DNA of 64,000 nt from Toxorhynchites rutilus septentrionalis (taxonomy: Eukaryota > Arthropoda > Insecta > Diptera > Culicidae). Under the pieces are notes generated by a model. That model saw nothing but the letters and a program-made list of their open reading frames with translations. It was not told where the DNA came from and ran no database searches. The stretch spans positions 61,106,097-61,170,096 of the forward strand of contig NC_073746.1 in the NCBI RefSeq assembly GCF_029784135.1, written 5' to 3'. This document shows positions 12,865 to 23,732 of the stretch, piece by piece. Within the stretch, counting starts at the first letter, position 1, and each line of letters starts with the position of its first letter. The position numbers were made by a program, and so were the translations under genes.

Positions 12865-13146
12865 ACGTTCCCTGTGGAACTTTTGCCGTCTCAACGTATG
12901 CATTAATTAGCGTCATTTATTAATACTTAGTTGAGATTTCTTAAGCCAAATGACACGTTATGGCCGGGGGATTTTTTCGTCAAAGAAATTTCCTTCGAGT
13001 TGCACTGTGGTCACGCGTATTCTAGAGCTTGCCCCTCGGAATACATTCAAGGCGTGTTATTTGACTAAAGAAATCTCAACTAAAGTATTAATAAACGACG
13101 CTAATTAATGCATACGTTGAGACGGCAAAAGTTCCACAGGGAACGT
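12865..13146. repeat. foldback element with about 93 bp arms
   Basis: The left arm (12865-12957) starts ACGTTCCCTGTGGAACTTTT and the right arm (13054-13146) is its inverse with only a few mismatches. The spacer is about 96 bp. It would form a long hairpin. No coding capacity and no clear target duplication were seen. It lies inside the CACCCAGCAAA composite. Confidence 0.8.
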
Positions 13147-13633
13147 ATATGCGACCTAGCATGTGCAAAAGTTATACGATTTATTCTTTGCTGGGTACGC
13201 TATCGTAAAATCGATATATGCGAAATCATATATGCATATCAGGCTAAAGCAATTTGTTAGTGGCATGCACAGATAAATTAAATCAGTGTAGTGCTAGGAA
13301 AAATTGTATTACATGCTGCGGAAAATCGTTCCACAGTAAATCATATTAGATCGTAATTCAGGCCATCATATTGCAATTCATCATATTAAGAATTTGACAT
13401 ATCAAGATCCACGATGTCCTATGTACAGTGTCGACGCCTGGTGGGGATTTGAATGAAAGTTTTTAATTCGCGTTATTTGATTACTCAGAACACGTATCAC
13501 TGAAACTTATTTGATCATTTCTATATAAATTTCAAAACATAACTATTAAAAAATAATAGACTACCAAGAATGACATATCCAATTACATCTTTTTCATTTT
13601 ATATGTACGAGTTTCAGCTGCTCTAGAATTATA

Positions 13634-14198
13634 CAGGGTCTTTCAGATTAAACGCTCACGCAACAAATTTTCATAACTTCTACAAAAGTGAACCGATTTT
13701 TATTTTAGAAAAATGAAAATAAAGCTTATTTTAGGATATTTTGGGTGTGACCACCCCATTTTTTCGATAACGCGTTTTAAACGGTGAACAAAATTCTTCA
13801 TGCACAACTCTAACATTACGACTTCTATGATGTTGAAAATCCGAGTTATTTCTTCTTTTAAGTTCCTCCAAATTTTGTGGCATATTAACATAGCAACGGT
13901 CCTTCATGTACCCCCAGAGGAAGTAATCGACGACGAGAAATGGTGAAATTCTTACCATAAGAGGACAAATTTTCATTAATGCTTTGGTTGCTCGGGTAAT
14001 ACGATTTCAATAAAAAAAAAAACACGTTCGTGTAAATTGTATATCTTGACACTAAAAACCATCCGATCAGACTGAACGAATAGCCGAATATTATCGCCCT
14101 GAAGTGAGAATGCAGTGTTACCATCGACGGAGCGAAAAAAAAATTATAAGGAGCTATTGGTTTTTTTTTTGCGTGAGCGCTTAATCTGAAAGACCCTG
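13634..14198 (-). mobile_element. mariner-like deletion derivative
   Basis: Inverted termini CAGGGTCTTTCAGATTAA are at both ends, flanked by TA (13632-13633, 14199-14200). The minus strand keeps only the transposase C terminus, around YFLWGYMKDRCYVNMPQNLE at 13930-13870. The upstream catalytic region is deleted. The surviving words resemble those of the DD41D transposase at 20046-21122, so it is probably a related family. Confidence 0.8.
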
Positions 14199-14479
14199 TA
14201 TAATCTTCACATATAGAAAAATGGCGGTTTGTTTGCCTATAGTAAATCATATATACGTATGACAATAGTCCTACTAGATACATGTGTAAGTCGTATATTC
14301 ATCCAAACAAATTCGCAAGCAATTGTCAGGTATGCATATCACCTACACTTTTGCATGTATATGCCAGTTAAGCGCTGCATATACGTTAGTTATCCGATTT
14401 AATGTTTGCTGGGTGTGGAGTAAGTGCAATGTTTAAATTATCATAAACAAATAGTGTTAGAATGCTTTCATTTATATTC

Positions 14480-14873
14480 ACAGGACCATTTTAATAGAAA
14501 TCCGTCGTTCCAGTTCAACCGGAAAGGAAACCTGGTGAAATTTCGAAACAACTCTCCAATAATTATACCGATTGTTGAGAAAGAGGACGACGTCTATCAC
14601 CAACACATAATACAGTTCACTTTGCCGCTATATTGATCACGGACACTAACTGATTATAACTCAAGGGTTTCATCCGGGAAGATCCAAATCCACGAAGTGA
14701 CGACAACAGCGCAGAATCTGAATGTGAAATTCCGAAATTCTCGTTATACGACATTTCTCGTATAAGCTCAAAAATGTACATATCGGATAGACAGGCCACT
14801 GTAACAGCTACGTGGGCGACGTTTTGGCCCTTCCTCCAAAGGAAACAGTGTGAAGAAACTTTGTCGCTTGATA
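14480..14873. other. coding-like segment, strand unresolved
   Basis: Both strands are open over parts of this segment. On plus, an AG acceptor at 14480 opens DHFNRNPSFQFNRKGNLVKF and ends at TGA 14636; another plus frame from about 14660 to 14880 is acidic then Trp-rich (ATWATFWPFLQRK). On minus, a CAG at 14876-14874 opens VSSDKVSSHCFLWRKGQNVA and ends at TGA 14617. I do not recognise any of these. It may be a remnant exon or an unknown transposon ORF. Confidence 0.25.
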
Positions 14874-14889
14874 CCTGAAAATGAACCAC

Positions 14890-15850
14890 ACTATTGGGGA
14901 GACCTTGTTATCAGCAATAACGTTGATGAGTTTAATTAATCAGTTACAATATTTATGTGCAATATGTGATAACAGAAATATATTTCAATCTAGAATAAAT
15001 GATAAACTGAGTTTGATTTTATAAATTTAAATATTAGACGAGACTTTTCAACAGATTCTAAATGCACGGTTTGTAGTTTTAAAATAACATGTTTATTTTA
15101 ATTGTAGCACTGCACTGGGATGAATTGTTCTTCATCAAAACCTTTGGCATGACAAGCTTTTAAAAAAAGTGTTTTCTCACAAAAAAAGACAATCAACTTT
15201 CATTATGCTAAACGTCCACTACGAAATATGTCGTCATGAAAAATGTACTGTCCTATCTCGTTCATCCAATACCAGATCATCAGATCAGATTAAAAACCAC
15301 ATCGCATCACATCGTCACATCATAATGAAAACGATGCTTGCGTTACATAGTTGTGAAAATGGTGCTTGGGTCACTCTTCGTTTCGAGTTTTTAGGGGGTA
15401 ATTTTTTCACTTTTCTGTAAAGATTTGGTATTTTTGGAAGTATTTGGTATTCTTTATCGATCTAGAACAAAAAAAAGTAAAATGTCAACTTTGATGTTTA
15501 CGTCACAGACCTGTCGATATGCAAGGTTTGGAAATGTCTAATGAAATTGTTGATGACCAGTTTAATTTGCGTGTATTTACTTGCATCGTTAACATCGTAC
15601 ACAGCCCGTCATCACTACGTCTAATAAACATGGCAGACGCGGGAATAATAGCATACATCATATAATTTCTTTTTTTTTTTTGAACGGGTTATTGAAGGCG
15701 TCTATTTGCATGAGAAATGAAAATGAATATGACCCATTCAAGCAGTTTCAATTGTTAGTGAAAGCTTCTGCTTTCATACTTCTAAGACAATGTAAGAGGA
15801 AAGGCACGAAATAGACAAATCGATGTTTCAGTATGCGTGAGGATTAGGCT
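14890..15850. other. no gene recognised
   Basis: AT-rich sequence with no convincing ORF, repeat end or RNA gene. Confidence 0.4.
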
Positions 15851-16352
15851 GAGGACATAGTAAACGCGGTGCGGTGCGGTGCGATGCGATGCGGAGCGAT
15901 GAATTGAAGTTCATCGCGTGCTATGACATACTGATCGCTTCAGATCGCGCGTTTTTTGATGTTTCATTCCACTCCATCCCACATGTAAACAACCCAGCAC
16001 AAGGATGCCAGATATGTTTATTTTGTAAACAGTTAAATTGTGAGATATTCAATTTGATAATAAATTGTATTTTTCTCAAAAAGCTTCAACCGAAAATCTA
16101 AATTGAAGATGCAGCAAATGGAACTTTTTTTTCAGTGGCATTTGGTTAGTTTTTCTCTCAAAATCTCAATTTTTATTTTTGTTCGATGAGTTCAGTTTTA
16201 AAGATATTTATAGATAAATCGTCTGGCAACCATCACTTGCGTTCACTCGCGGCAAAACACTCCACACACAGTTTCGCCGCATTGAAATCGCGTTTACTAT
16301 GTCAGGTCCGGGCGCGCCCGCGCTCGCACCGCATCGCTTTTACTATGTCCTC
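15851..16352. mobile_element. MITE with GAGGACATAGTAAA termini
   Basis: The left end reads GAGGACATAGTAAACGCGG and the right end (16352 inwards) is the inverse with a few changes. A GC-rich tract of GGTGCG/GATGCG repeats lies just inside the left end, with a matching GC-rich tract on the right. The interior is AT-rich. It sits about 400 bp upstream of the ClpP start and could carry promoter activity, which is speculation. Confidence 0.6.
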
Positions 16353-16757
16353 GGCCTTACATCGATTTCACTCCAGCCTGATACACTAATATGAAGGTAA
16401 TTTCATTTATTAGCTTCAAAAATGACAAGCTCTGGCGATAATAATATTTATGGAATGTTTCTGGAGCTGTATATGACCTAACATTGAAACTTTTGGGTAT
16501 AATGTAGCTCTGCGTTTCGAAAGTAACCTCATACGACGGTAAGTCATTTTTTTCACAATAGCATTGAAACATCTGGCATCCCTAGTAGGAATTCACCTCA
16601 GCTCAGTGCCTCAGCTGTTTGTATGTAAGCTGTGAACGTGCCCCAGAGCCGATTGTCAATTTTGTGTCGAAATAAATTTTGTTTTCATTTGCGGTTGCGA
16701 ACATTCGAATATTTCCGCTCTCCCACTTTAAACAGATCTAATAATACTGTTTTAAAT

Positions 16758-17491
16758 ATGATGCGAATAAAAAGCTTAATCAATCATGTATCTTGTATGG
16801 TGAGTGAGCATTTCATAGGTATCATTTCAAATGAGTATAAAAAAAAATCTTGTAGCGAAAACTTCATACGTCCAATACAAGATTACTCAACCTGGTGCCG
16901 ATTGTTGTGGAACAAACGGGACGAGGCGAGAGGGCATATGATATCTTTTCGCGCCTTCTAAAGGAACGGATAATTTGTTTAATGGGTCCAATCCACGATG
17001 ATCTCAGCTCACTGATTGTAGCCCAGCTGCTGTTTCTTCAATCGGAAAACGGAACCAAACCAATCCATATGTACATTAATTCTCCGGGAGGCAGCGTAAC
17101 GGCTGGCTTGGCCATATACGACACGATGCAGTATGTGAAACCTCCGGTGGCGACTTGGTGTGTAGGACAGGCCTGTTCTATGGGATCGCTTTTACTTGCG
17201 GCCGGAGCACCCGGTATGCGTCACTCACTACCGAATGCCCGAATTATGATACATCAACCATCCGGGGGCACTCACGGACAGGCAACAGATATTCAGATCC
17301 AGGCTGCAGAAATCCTCAAACTAAAGACGCAGCTGACAGAAATTTACGCCAAGCACACAAAAACATCTCTGGATGTTTTGTTCTCAAAAATGGAAAGAGA
17401 CACGTTCCTCAACCCAGAGGAAGCACAAGCATTAGGGATTATTGATAAAGTGTTAGAACATCCACCTTCTTCCACTGAGGAGTCATCCTAA
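16758..17491 (+). CDS. ClpP: mitochondrial ClpP protease subunit
   Basis: This is the proteolytic subunit of the ATP-dependent Clp protease of the mitochondrial matrix, where it works as a tetradecamer with ClpX. Exon 1 is 16758-16799 ([14 protein letters not shown], donor GTGAGT) and exon 2 is 16856-17491 (acceptor TTGTAG, starting [20 protein letters not shown]). The intron is 56 nt and the junction phase 0, giving 225 residues. The basic first 30 residues look like a mitochondrial presequence; the frame is also open upstream to an ATG at 16632 (267 residues), but the shorter start fits insect relatives better. The catalytic triad is visible: Ser in GQACSMGS, His in MIHQPSGG, Asp in MERDTF. 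A poly(A) signal is at 17549. It is intact. Confidence 0.93.
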
Positions 17492-17518
17492 TGTAGGGCA
17501 GATTAAAAAACTGGTAGT

Positions 17519-17554
17519 TTTATTTTTTAATGAACTCGTTGATTCCATAATAAA
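17519..17554. terminator. overlapping poly(A) signals of two convergent genes
   Basis: AATAAA on plus at 17549-17554 serves ClpP, whose stop is 17491. AATAAA on minus (TTTATT at 17519-17524) is the first signal beyond the stop of the minus-strand gene at 17610. If both are used, the two 3' UTRs overlap by several tens of bases. Confidence 0.55.
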
Positions 17555-17609
17555 ATGTAAATCGTGAAGGAAACATATATAGAAATATAGTAAGGATGAC
17601 TATGAATGT

Positions 17610-18301
17610 TTATGTTCTTCTGACCCATCGCATTAAAGCTTGCGTCGCAAGACAATACAATTCCCGTTTAGCGTTATCCCTTGAAAACAATTTTATATTT
17701 GCCTGCCAGCGGTATCCCTCTAATGCGAAAATGGTAAAAAATGTCAAATCAAGCACCGATTTCTGAAACGTGTACAATCCAGGCTTGATAGGACATCTGA
17801 ACACTGGTGTAATACTTTTGAAGAAAGATATAAAGATACCATTCTCGTCGTTGATATAAGTACATACGCGTGACAAAGTAAGTTTATTGAAGGGTTCACA
17901 TGTTTTCATTTCCACCGAACACCGATTAGCGATGACTGCAACCTAAAAAAGAGCAACTTTACTTTTCAACGGAACCAAAAAATGAAACATTAAACACCCA
18001 CTTCAAGCGGTTCCTTGATTGTTTCAGTGACGGTAAAATTCCCGAAAAAGTGTATCCTGTTACCATCTGCAGTGTAGTTGAGTGGCCCAGGAAATTGTAT
18101 GATATACTTGTCGGTGTTGGCAGTTATGCATGTCGCCGCTTTCTCGGCTTTAAGCTCTTTGATGCGCTGAAAACATCCGGAATTTAGGACGAGTCACAGA
18201 GTACTTACAGCGTGTACATTTACCGCGCAATCAATTATGTTGAAATGAGATGATAGGACGATAATAATAGTTTTAACTAGGTCTGCCCGGTGCAAACGCA
18301 T
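17610..18301 (-). CDS. secreted DUF1091/DM8-like protein
   Basis: Three phase-0 exons: 18301-18209 (31 codons, donor GTAAGT), 18166-18002 (55 codons, donor GTGGGT), 17942-17610 (110 codons plus stop), 196 residues in all. Exon 1 encodes a hydrophobic stretch (TIIIVLSSHFNIIDC) that looks like a signal peptide. The body has FPGPLNYTADGNRIHFFGNF, then spaced cysteines (NRCSVEMKTC, SRVCTYI) and FRCPIKPGLY. The CP..PG.Y motif and length recall the insect DUF1091/DM8 group of small secreted proteins, whose function is poorly known. The exon structure is well supported; the family name is tentative. It converges on ClpP with 118 bp between stops. Confidence 0.7.
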
Positions 18302-19299
18302 TTTGGTTCACACAGATGGGTCACTGGTGGGTATCCATGCACTCGCCACTAGCTTTTATAGACTCTCGCGCTTATGTGTGGTTTAATTAAAAGTTGACAT
18401 GGGACATTGAACAGCACATTAAGCAAAGTAAATAAAACTATCATTCTAATTATTTCGATCCGTATGGTTTCATATGTGCTATGGACATGAAAATGGGAAG
18501 TGAAATGAACTATTGAAATGAGGCAGACAGCGAGAATGAGAATATCTTTGATCATCGTAGAGCGATGGAATACTTCCAAGAAAAACGCAAAGTTTGTTAG
18601 TAAAATAATACCAAATAAAAGGTGTTTTTTGTTACTAGAATAGCAAAGCTAAATTGTAGTAAAATTGATTGAAGTACAATAAATAATAATAATGAAGGGT
18701 TCGCCTCATTCTCTTACATAGGTTTGAGTTGGCCGATTATCTTATTGATAATTAGTTAAAACATAAACAGTGTGGCAAAGAACGAACTGATTTAATCTAC
18801 AAATATGAAATCTCCTCTTTGTGATATTAGATTTTCGATCAGCTTCATCTATTAACACGTTCGTCGCTAAGTGGCCCAGAAACGAGTGACGGGTGTATTT
18901 CCTGTGGGCCCCGTTAGCCAGATATGGGTGAAACATTCCTCGTTCAAATTGATTAGGATTTTTAAAGGGAATTTGATGGAATAGCCACCTAAATATATAT
19001 TTAGGATGTGTAGAAAAATCATAAAATCAAAAACATTAAAATATGATTTTTATATTTTATTTTTATAAATTATTATTTCGTATGGTTTGTCAGTTTCAAT
19101 GAGGTACGTGTTTAAATTTAAAAATCAATATTGCTAAATCATGTAAAAGTTAACTACAAACAAAATTCGACCTTCATTTCATAATTTATCCGCAAGTTGA
19201 ATGCAGGCGTGCTCGGTTAGGATGGATTTTTTCGCTGGTGTCTTATCTACAAGGGTCGTTAAAAAAATAAGTTTCAGTGTCTCAGAAATCGCCCTCGTA
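18302..19299. other. no gene recognised
   Basis: The upstream flank of the DUF1091-like gene. A minus-strand ORF at 18552-18349 begins MIKDILILAVCLISIVHF, like a signal peptide, but no downstream exons were found. The rest is AT-rich. Confidence 0.35.
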
Positions 19300-19510
19300 T
19301 ATAAACTATCGCAGAGCATGTCTATGCTCCAGTGGAGCACAGTTTGAATAATTTTTGAACTACTGTACCGATTCAGATAATCGATACATTAATTTGAAAC
19401 CAGTGCTATGTTAGGAAATCTCAGCTAAAAAAAATTTAAAAAAAAGTGGCGGTCTGGTTGCTATATTAGTGCTTGGGAGGTAAATTATTCTCTATCAGAT
19501 TAGAAGGGCC
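19300..19510. repeat. diverged copy of an AT-rich dispersed repeat
   Basis: Contains ACTGTACCGATTCAGATAAT, a word group shared with repeats near 23270-23530, 25920-26550 and 59890-60515. Those copies share further text; this one is the most diverged. Confidence 0.45.
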
Positions 19511-20045
19511 AAGTGCAGTGTAAAAATATAAAAGTTTGAATGAAAATTTTTACTTCATATTGTTTGATTACCAAACACATGTAGGTCTGACACTCACTAA
19601 ACCATTTGTCGATGTATTTCCTGTTTGTTCCATAAATAATTACTATTATAATATAAAATCATCATTAGACACAGTTTTCGTTCAATATGTTTCGGCGATA
19701 TCGGAAAAAACCTCTTATTTCATCACATGAGATAAATGTTCGATACGTTGAAGTAAATTTTCATTCATAATTTTGATTTTGAAAGCAGGTTTATTCCAAT
19801 ATCCATCATTATGTTCGCCTCCCAATGAAAGGACACATAGCTTAATGCCGTCTACTCGAATATACTCTTCAAAATCAGAATCAGAATTGGATCACGATTC
19901 CAATAATACAAAAGCAAAAGCAGCAGGTTTTCCATTTATACAGGGTTTTCCAACTTTAAATTCCGAAAGTAAATTGAAATAAAACACACTTAGAATTCGA
20001 ATTTCGATGAAACTTTTATTTCAAATTAAAGTTTGGTTTATGCAA

Positions 20046-21122
20046 TTATGTGTGAAATACAACATCATTCAAATGACCACCTAGGGCTTCCTCGCACACC
20101 TTGATCCGGAACAGGTAATTTTCGATGACTTTTCGGCAGATATGGGGCGGTATCTCGATCATAACTTCACGAATGTTGTCTTTTAAATGTTCAAGAGTTT
20201 GCGGAGAGTTGGCATAGACAGGGTCTTTCGCATAACCCCACAAAAAAAAAGTCTAGCGGGCTCAAATCGCATGATCTGGACGGCCAATTGGCATCACCAA
20301 AACGCGAAATTATGCGTCCTTCAAATTTCGTTCGCAATATGGCCATTTTCGGTCGTGTTGTGTGGCATGTGGCGCCGTCCTGCTGAAACCACATGTCATC
20401 CGTATCCATATCTTCAATTTGTGGCAAAAACAATCGGTTAACATGAGGCCATAGCGCTCACAATTCACAGTTACCGTCTCGCCGTCCTCATTTTCAAAGA
20501 AATACGGCCCGATGACTCCACCAGACCATAATGCGCACCAAACAGTAACTTTTGGCGGATGCAATGGCCTCTCAACAATCACATGTGGATTTTCTGAGCC
20601 CCATATACGGAAATTTTGGGTGTTCACATAGCCACCGAGCTCGAAATGTGCCTCATCGCTGAAGAAAATTTGATGCGAAAATTCAGCATTTTGCTGCTGT
20701 TGTTCGTTCACCCAATCGACGTATGCCCGACGCATTCCATGGTCACCACGCTCTAATTTTTGTACCAGTTGGACTTTATATGGATGTAGGTGCAAGTCCA
20801 AATGCAAAATTCGCCACAATGATGTGTTTGACAAGCTGAGCACGCCGTGGAATCGAAACATTCGGGTCATCCTCCACACTGGCAGCAACAGCAGCAATAT
20901 TTTCGGCCGAACGCACATTACGATGATGCACGGGTTTACAATATCCGCTACGGATCCAGTTTGTTCGAATTTACGCACTACATTAGCGATTGTGTGCTCT
21001 GTAGGCCGTCCATGACGACCAAAATCCTTCCGTAATGCTCGAAAAACATTTGCCGGTTTTTCATCATTTTTATAGTATAATTTAACAAAATTAACACATT
21101 GTGCGATGCTAAAACGATTCAT
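20046..21122 (-). pseudogene. transposase with DD41D spacing, frameshifted
   Basis: Starts at 21122 (MNRFSIAQCVNFVKLYYKND), with a helix-turn-helix region and GRPTEHTIANVVRKFEQTGS. The first Asp is in FFSDEAHFELGGYVN. After a frameshift near 20430 comes DMWFQQDGATCHTT, and 41 residues after that Asp the third acidic residue in SPLDFF. Another frameshift in an A-run near 20250 leads to KDPVYANSPQTLEHLKDNI. The spacing fits the DD41D (rosa-like) group. At least two frameshifts make it inactive. Confidence 0.8.
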
Positions 21123-21201
21123 ATTGTAAAATGGCAGACATTCAACTAACGATATGACGCTTTGGTTGACAGCTATGTCAAACGGTTGTCAGCGCAGGGC
21201 T

Positions 21202-21859
21202 CAGCTGTGTGACACCCGCCATGTTTTTGATGCCAACATCTCAAACGTCAAAAGTATTTGTTTTCTTCAAAACAGCGATCCGCGTTGGCGGCATTGTGCT
21301 TCGTTTACTAGTTAGGTTCATTCCGACTGAAAATCAGCGAATAGCTGATTTTCAGTCGGAATGAACGTTTTCAAAATTAAAATTTATGAATGAGAATTAG
21401 CTTTTCCATATCGAATTAGTGTTCTATTTGAATTAAAAACATTTTTGTTTGCAGGTGTTGAAAAAGTCTCATACGAAAATTGTTTATGAAGACAATTTTA
21501 TATTATAATGAAAAAAATCAGCAACAATTTTGGAATTGTATATGGCTATATTGAATGAAAGTCAGAAATACGCGTTTCAAGTAATTAAATAACATGATGT
21601 GAAAATTTTCATTCAAATTTTAAAATTGAAAAACCGGCTTCGTGTCTTCTAATCTGATACAGATTTCACTAACGAGTTTGGGACACAAATTATGGCCATA
21701 ATTCGAGGTCGCCACCAGACGTCGACACCATCGCGAATTACCAATTTACCACCATCTGACATATCGTGATGTCGATGATGAACTTTTACAGCAGAGGGAT
21801 AGTGAGATATGCGATGACGGTAGGTAGAGTGAGATAGCGATAATCGTGCCATACACCTG
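21202..21859. mobile_element. hAT-type MITE, copy 2
   Basis: Ends CAGCTGTGTGACAC and the inverse of CAGGTGTATGGCAC. Flanked by a perfect 8 bp duplication GCAGGGCT (21194-21201 and 21860-21867). The interior matches copy 1 at 7814-8461; around 21310-21360 there is an extra short inverted repeat (TTCATTCCGACTGAAAATCA and its inverse) that copy 1 only partly has. Inserted into the DD41D element. Confidence 0.9.
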
Positions 21860-22170
21860 GCAGGGCTATATACTTGCGGAAGCCCGAAATGGAAAACCCT
21901 GTATTAAAACAATACTCGGAACTTTAGTATAGTTAGTATAGTTGTATTAGTGAACCCGAGTGCCAACCCGTGAAACATCTCAGTGCGAAACTAACAGCTT
22001 TCGGGGCGAACTAGTGCGGCACTGAGTGCGAAACAGAGTGAATAAAAAAACGTTTTGACAGCAGTTAGTGCGGCACTGGGGTTGAAACTGAACAAAAACG
22101 AATTCGCTAATAGTAACCCATGAGTCACCAGAAAAAATTTGACAGCTCTATCAGTCGAACTCTAACCGTG

Positions 22171-23060
22171 ATGGCGAAAACAGTGAAGCTACTCCGTTCA
22201 GAAGTGTGCGCGTTCAAAGAACGGTACCCCGCCGCGTCGAAAACGGACATCGTGCGGCACTTTGTGGACGCCGGATATGCCCGTTCCGACATCTACAACA
22301 TCTTGGCACTATTGGACAACAATCAGAGCATCGAAAGAAAGCCCGGTTCCGGATGGCCGACGACCCTGAGCGACAAGGAGCTGCAAAGGATGCTGAAGAG
22401 GGAGATCAAGGAAAAAGTGGTTATATCGCTACGTGCGCTTAGCCGTGTAAAATGTACCCGGCGAACATGGACATACATGTCAGGAAGCGGAAATCCACTG
22501 GTCCACTGGTAACGGAGCTGCAGCGGCTGAATAAGATGGTCAAGACGATTTTCCCGGCGAATCGCGACGTGGCGGTAGTGATGAGCGATGAGACCTATCT
22601 CACCCTGAATGGCAACGACTGGCAGGGCACTTCGTATTTTACTTCCCCCACGAAGGAAGTGAGCTCCGAAGTAAAGTTTATTTCACACACCAAGTTCTCC
22701 AAGAAGTTGCTGCTGTGACTGACAATCAGCGAGAAGGGGATATCAAAGCCACTCTTCTTTAGCTCCAGACTGGTCGTGAACGTAGAAATTTACAGTACGA
22801 AGTGTCTGCCGGAAGTCACGTCTTTCATCAAGAAATACCATAAGGGCGAAGATGCGGTGTTCTTGCCGAATCTGGCGTCGGCCCACTAATTTAAGCGATC
22901 GTTAGAAGAGATGAAACGGCTGAATATCGATGTGGTACCCAAGTTGGCGAACCCGTCAAAGTCCCCAAGTTGCGTCCCATCGAGAATTTCTGGGCAAACC
23001 TGAAGTGTAAGGGTTACTCCAACAGTTTGTCAAGAAAACTGAGAAGGAATTGATAAATAA
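22171..23060 (+). pseudogene. DD37E-like transposase, decayed
   Basis: Begins MAKTVKLLRSEVCAFKERYP with a helix-turn-helix region, then RKPGSGWPTTLSDKELQRML. After a frameshift near 22455 it continues with VVMSDETYLTLNG (first Asp, about 22575-22610), a stop near 22716, and LPNLASAH followed by VDVVPK-like text and LRPIENFW. The position that is Asp in relatives (PDLAS) reads Asn here, 37 residues before the Glu of RPIEN. It is inactive through stops and the Asp-to-Asn change. Terminal repeats not found; the flank 21904-22170 holds nothing recognised. Confidence 0.7.
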
Positions 23061-23269
23061 AACGAAGAAAGAACTTAAAGTCATGCCTACACGCCTGTTT
23101 ACGTCCTCCATGGTGAATGTTCCGGTTTACTGCCGGGTTTTTCACAAGTAAACTAATATAATTACCTTCCATGGGAAATTTATCAAACTCAATCATCTGT
23201 CTTAGTTTTTGTTTTATCACCATCCGAAAAAAGTCCATTTTTTCTAACACTAACGGAAATGTAGAAAAA

Positions 23270-23530
23270 CCTCAGCCATCAAGGAAAAATATAAAAAATA
23301 TAGCGCTCTTGGTTTCGAGACCATGTAAACTATGACAAAAAAATAAATTCAATTTTTTTAGGAAGTATAGTATGTTTTCGAAGGAGACTTGGCTTCGTTG
23401 GCTTCAATTTAATGTATTGATCATCAAAATCGGAGAAGTCCAAAAAAATTTTTTTCTGGAAAAAGTCATTGTTGGAAAAAGGGGAAAATTTAGAATTTTC
23501 GGATCACCCTAGAATGGAAATGGGCAATGG
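23270..23530. repeat. AT-rich dispersed repeat
   Basis: Shares an ordered set of words with 25920-26550 and 59890-60515: GCTTCAATTT..AT..TGATCAT, AAAATCGG, AAAAAGTCATT and TTTTCGGA.CACCCTA. No coding capacity. Confidence 0.6.
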
Positions 23531-23732
23531 GGGAATGGGGGCGGAAACAAATTAATTGAGTACGTCTGTGTCGCAAAAATTCGACACATCCGGGTCGCAA
23601 CACCACCTGCGATGGAAAAGTTTATATATGAAGTCTTTCTTAAATCTGCCGTCGACGATGTCTTCTGTCGTGATGCTGATCCCTGGAAGGATATTAAACT
23701 TTTTTAGTTACTTCCGTCTCGCTCATGGGGTG

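Larger units (their letters stand above)
11419..14415. mobile_element. composite with CACCCAGCAAA termini and three nested elements
   Basis: CACCCAGCAAA stands at 11419 pointing inwards; its inverse is at 14415, and a third inverted terminus (ACCCAGCAAAGAAT) ends near 13190. Related AT-rich interior text (GGCGATATACGTGTATGC-like) recurs between them. Nested inside are a mariner (11497-12770), a foldback (12865-13146) and a mariner-like deletion derivative (13634-14198). Whether it is one element or two overlapping ones is uncertain; no target duplication was identified. Confidence 0.45.
19941..21901 (-). mobile_element. mariner-superfamily element with DD41D spacing
   Basis: Ends CAGGGTTTTCCA and its inverse, with weaker similarity continuing to about 28 bp, flanked by TA (19939-19940, 21902-21903). 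It holds a decayed transposase on minus and a nested hAT MITE (21202-21859). Without the insertion and its duplicated 8 bp the element is about 1.3 kb, the usual size for mariners. Confidence 0.85.

Noticed and set aside
16856..17491. ClpP as a bacterial gene (contamination or transfer)
   Set aside because: It has a 56 nt spliceosomal intron, a mitochondrial-type presequence and a eukaryotic poly(A) signal, so it is the nuclear gene for the mitochondrial enzyme.
18349..18579. Minus-strand ORF with a signal-peptide-like start
   Set aside because: No downstream exon or family match; the hydrophobicity comes from AT-rich sequence. Kept only as a remark.
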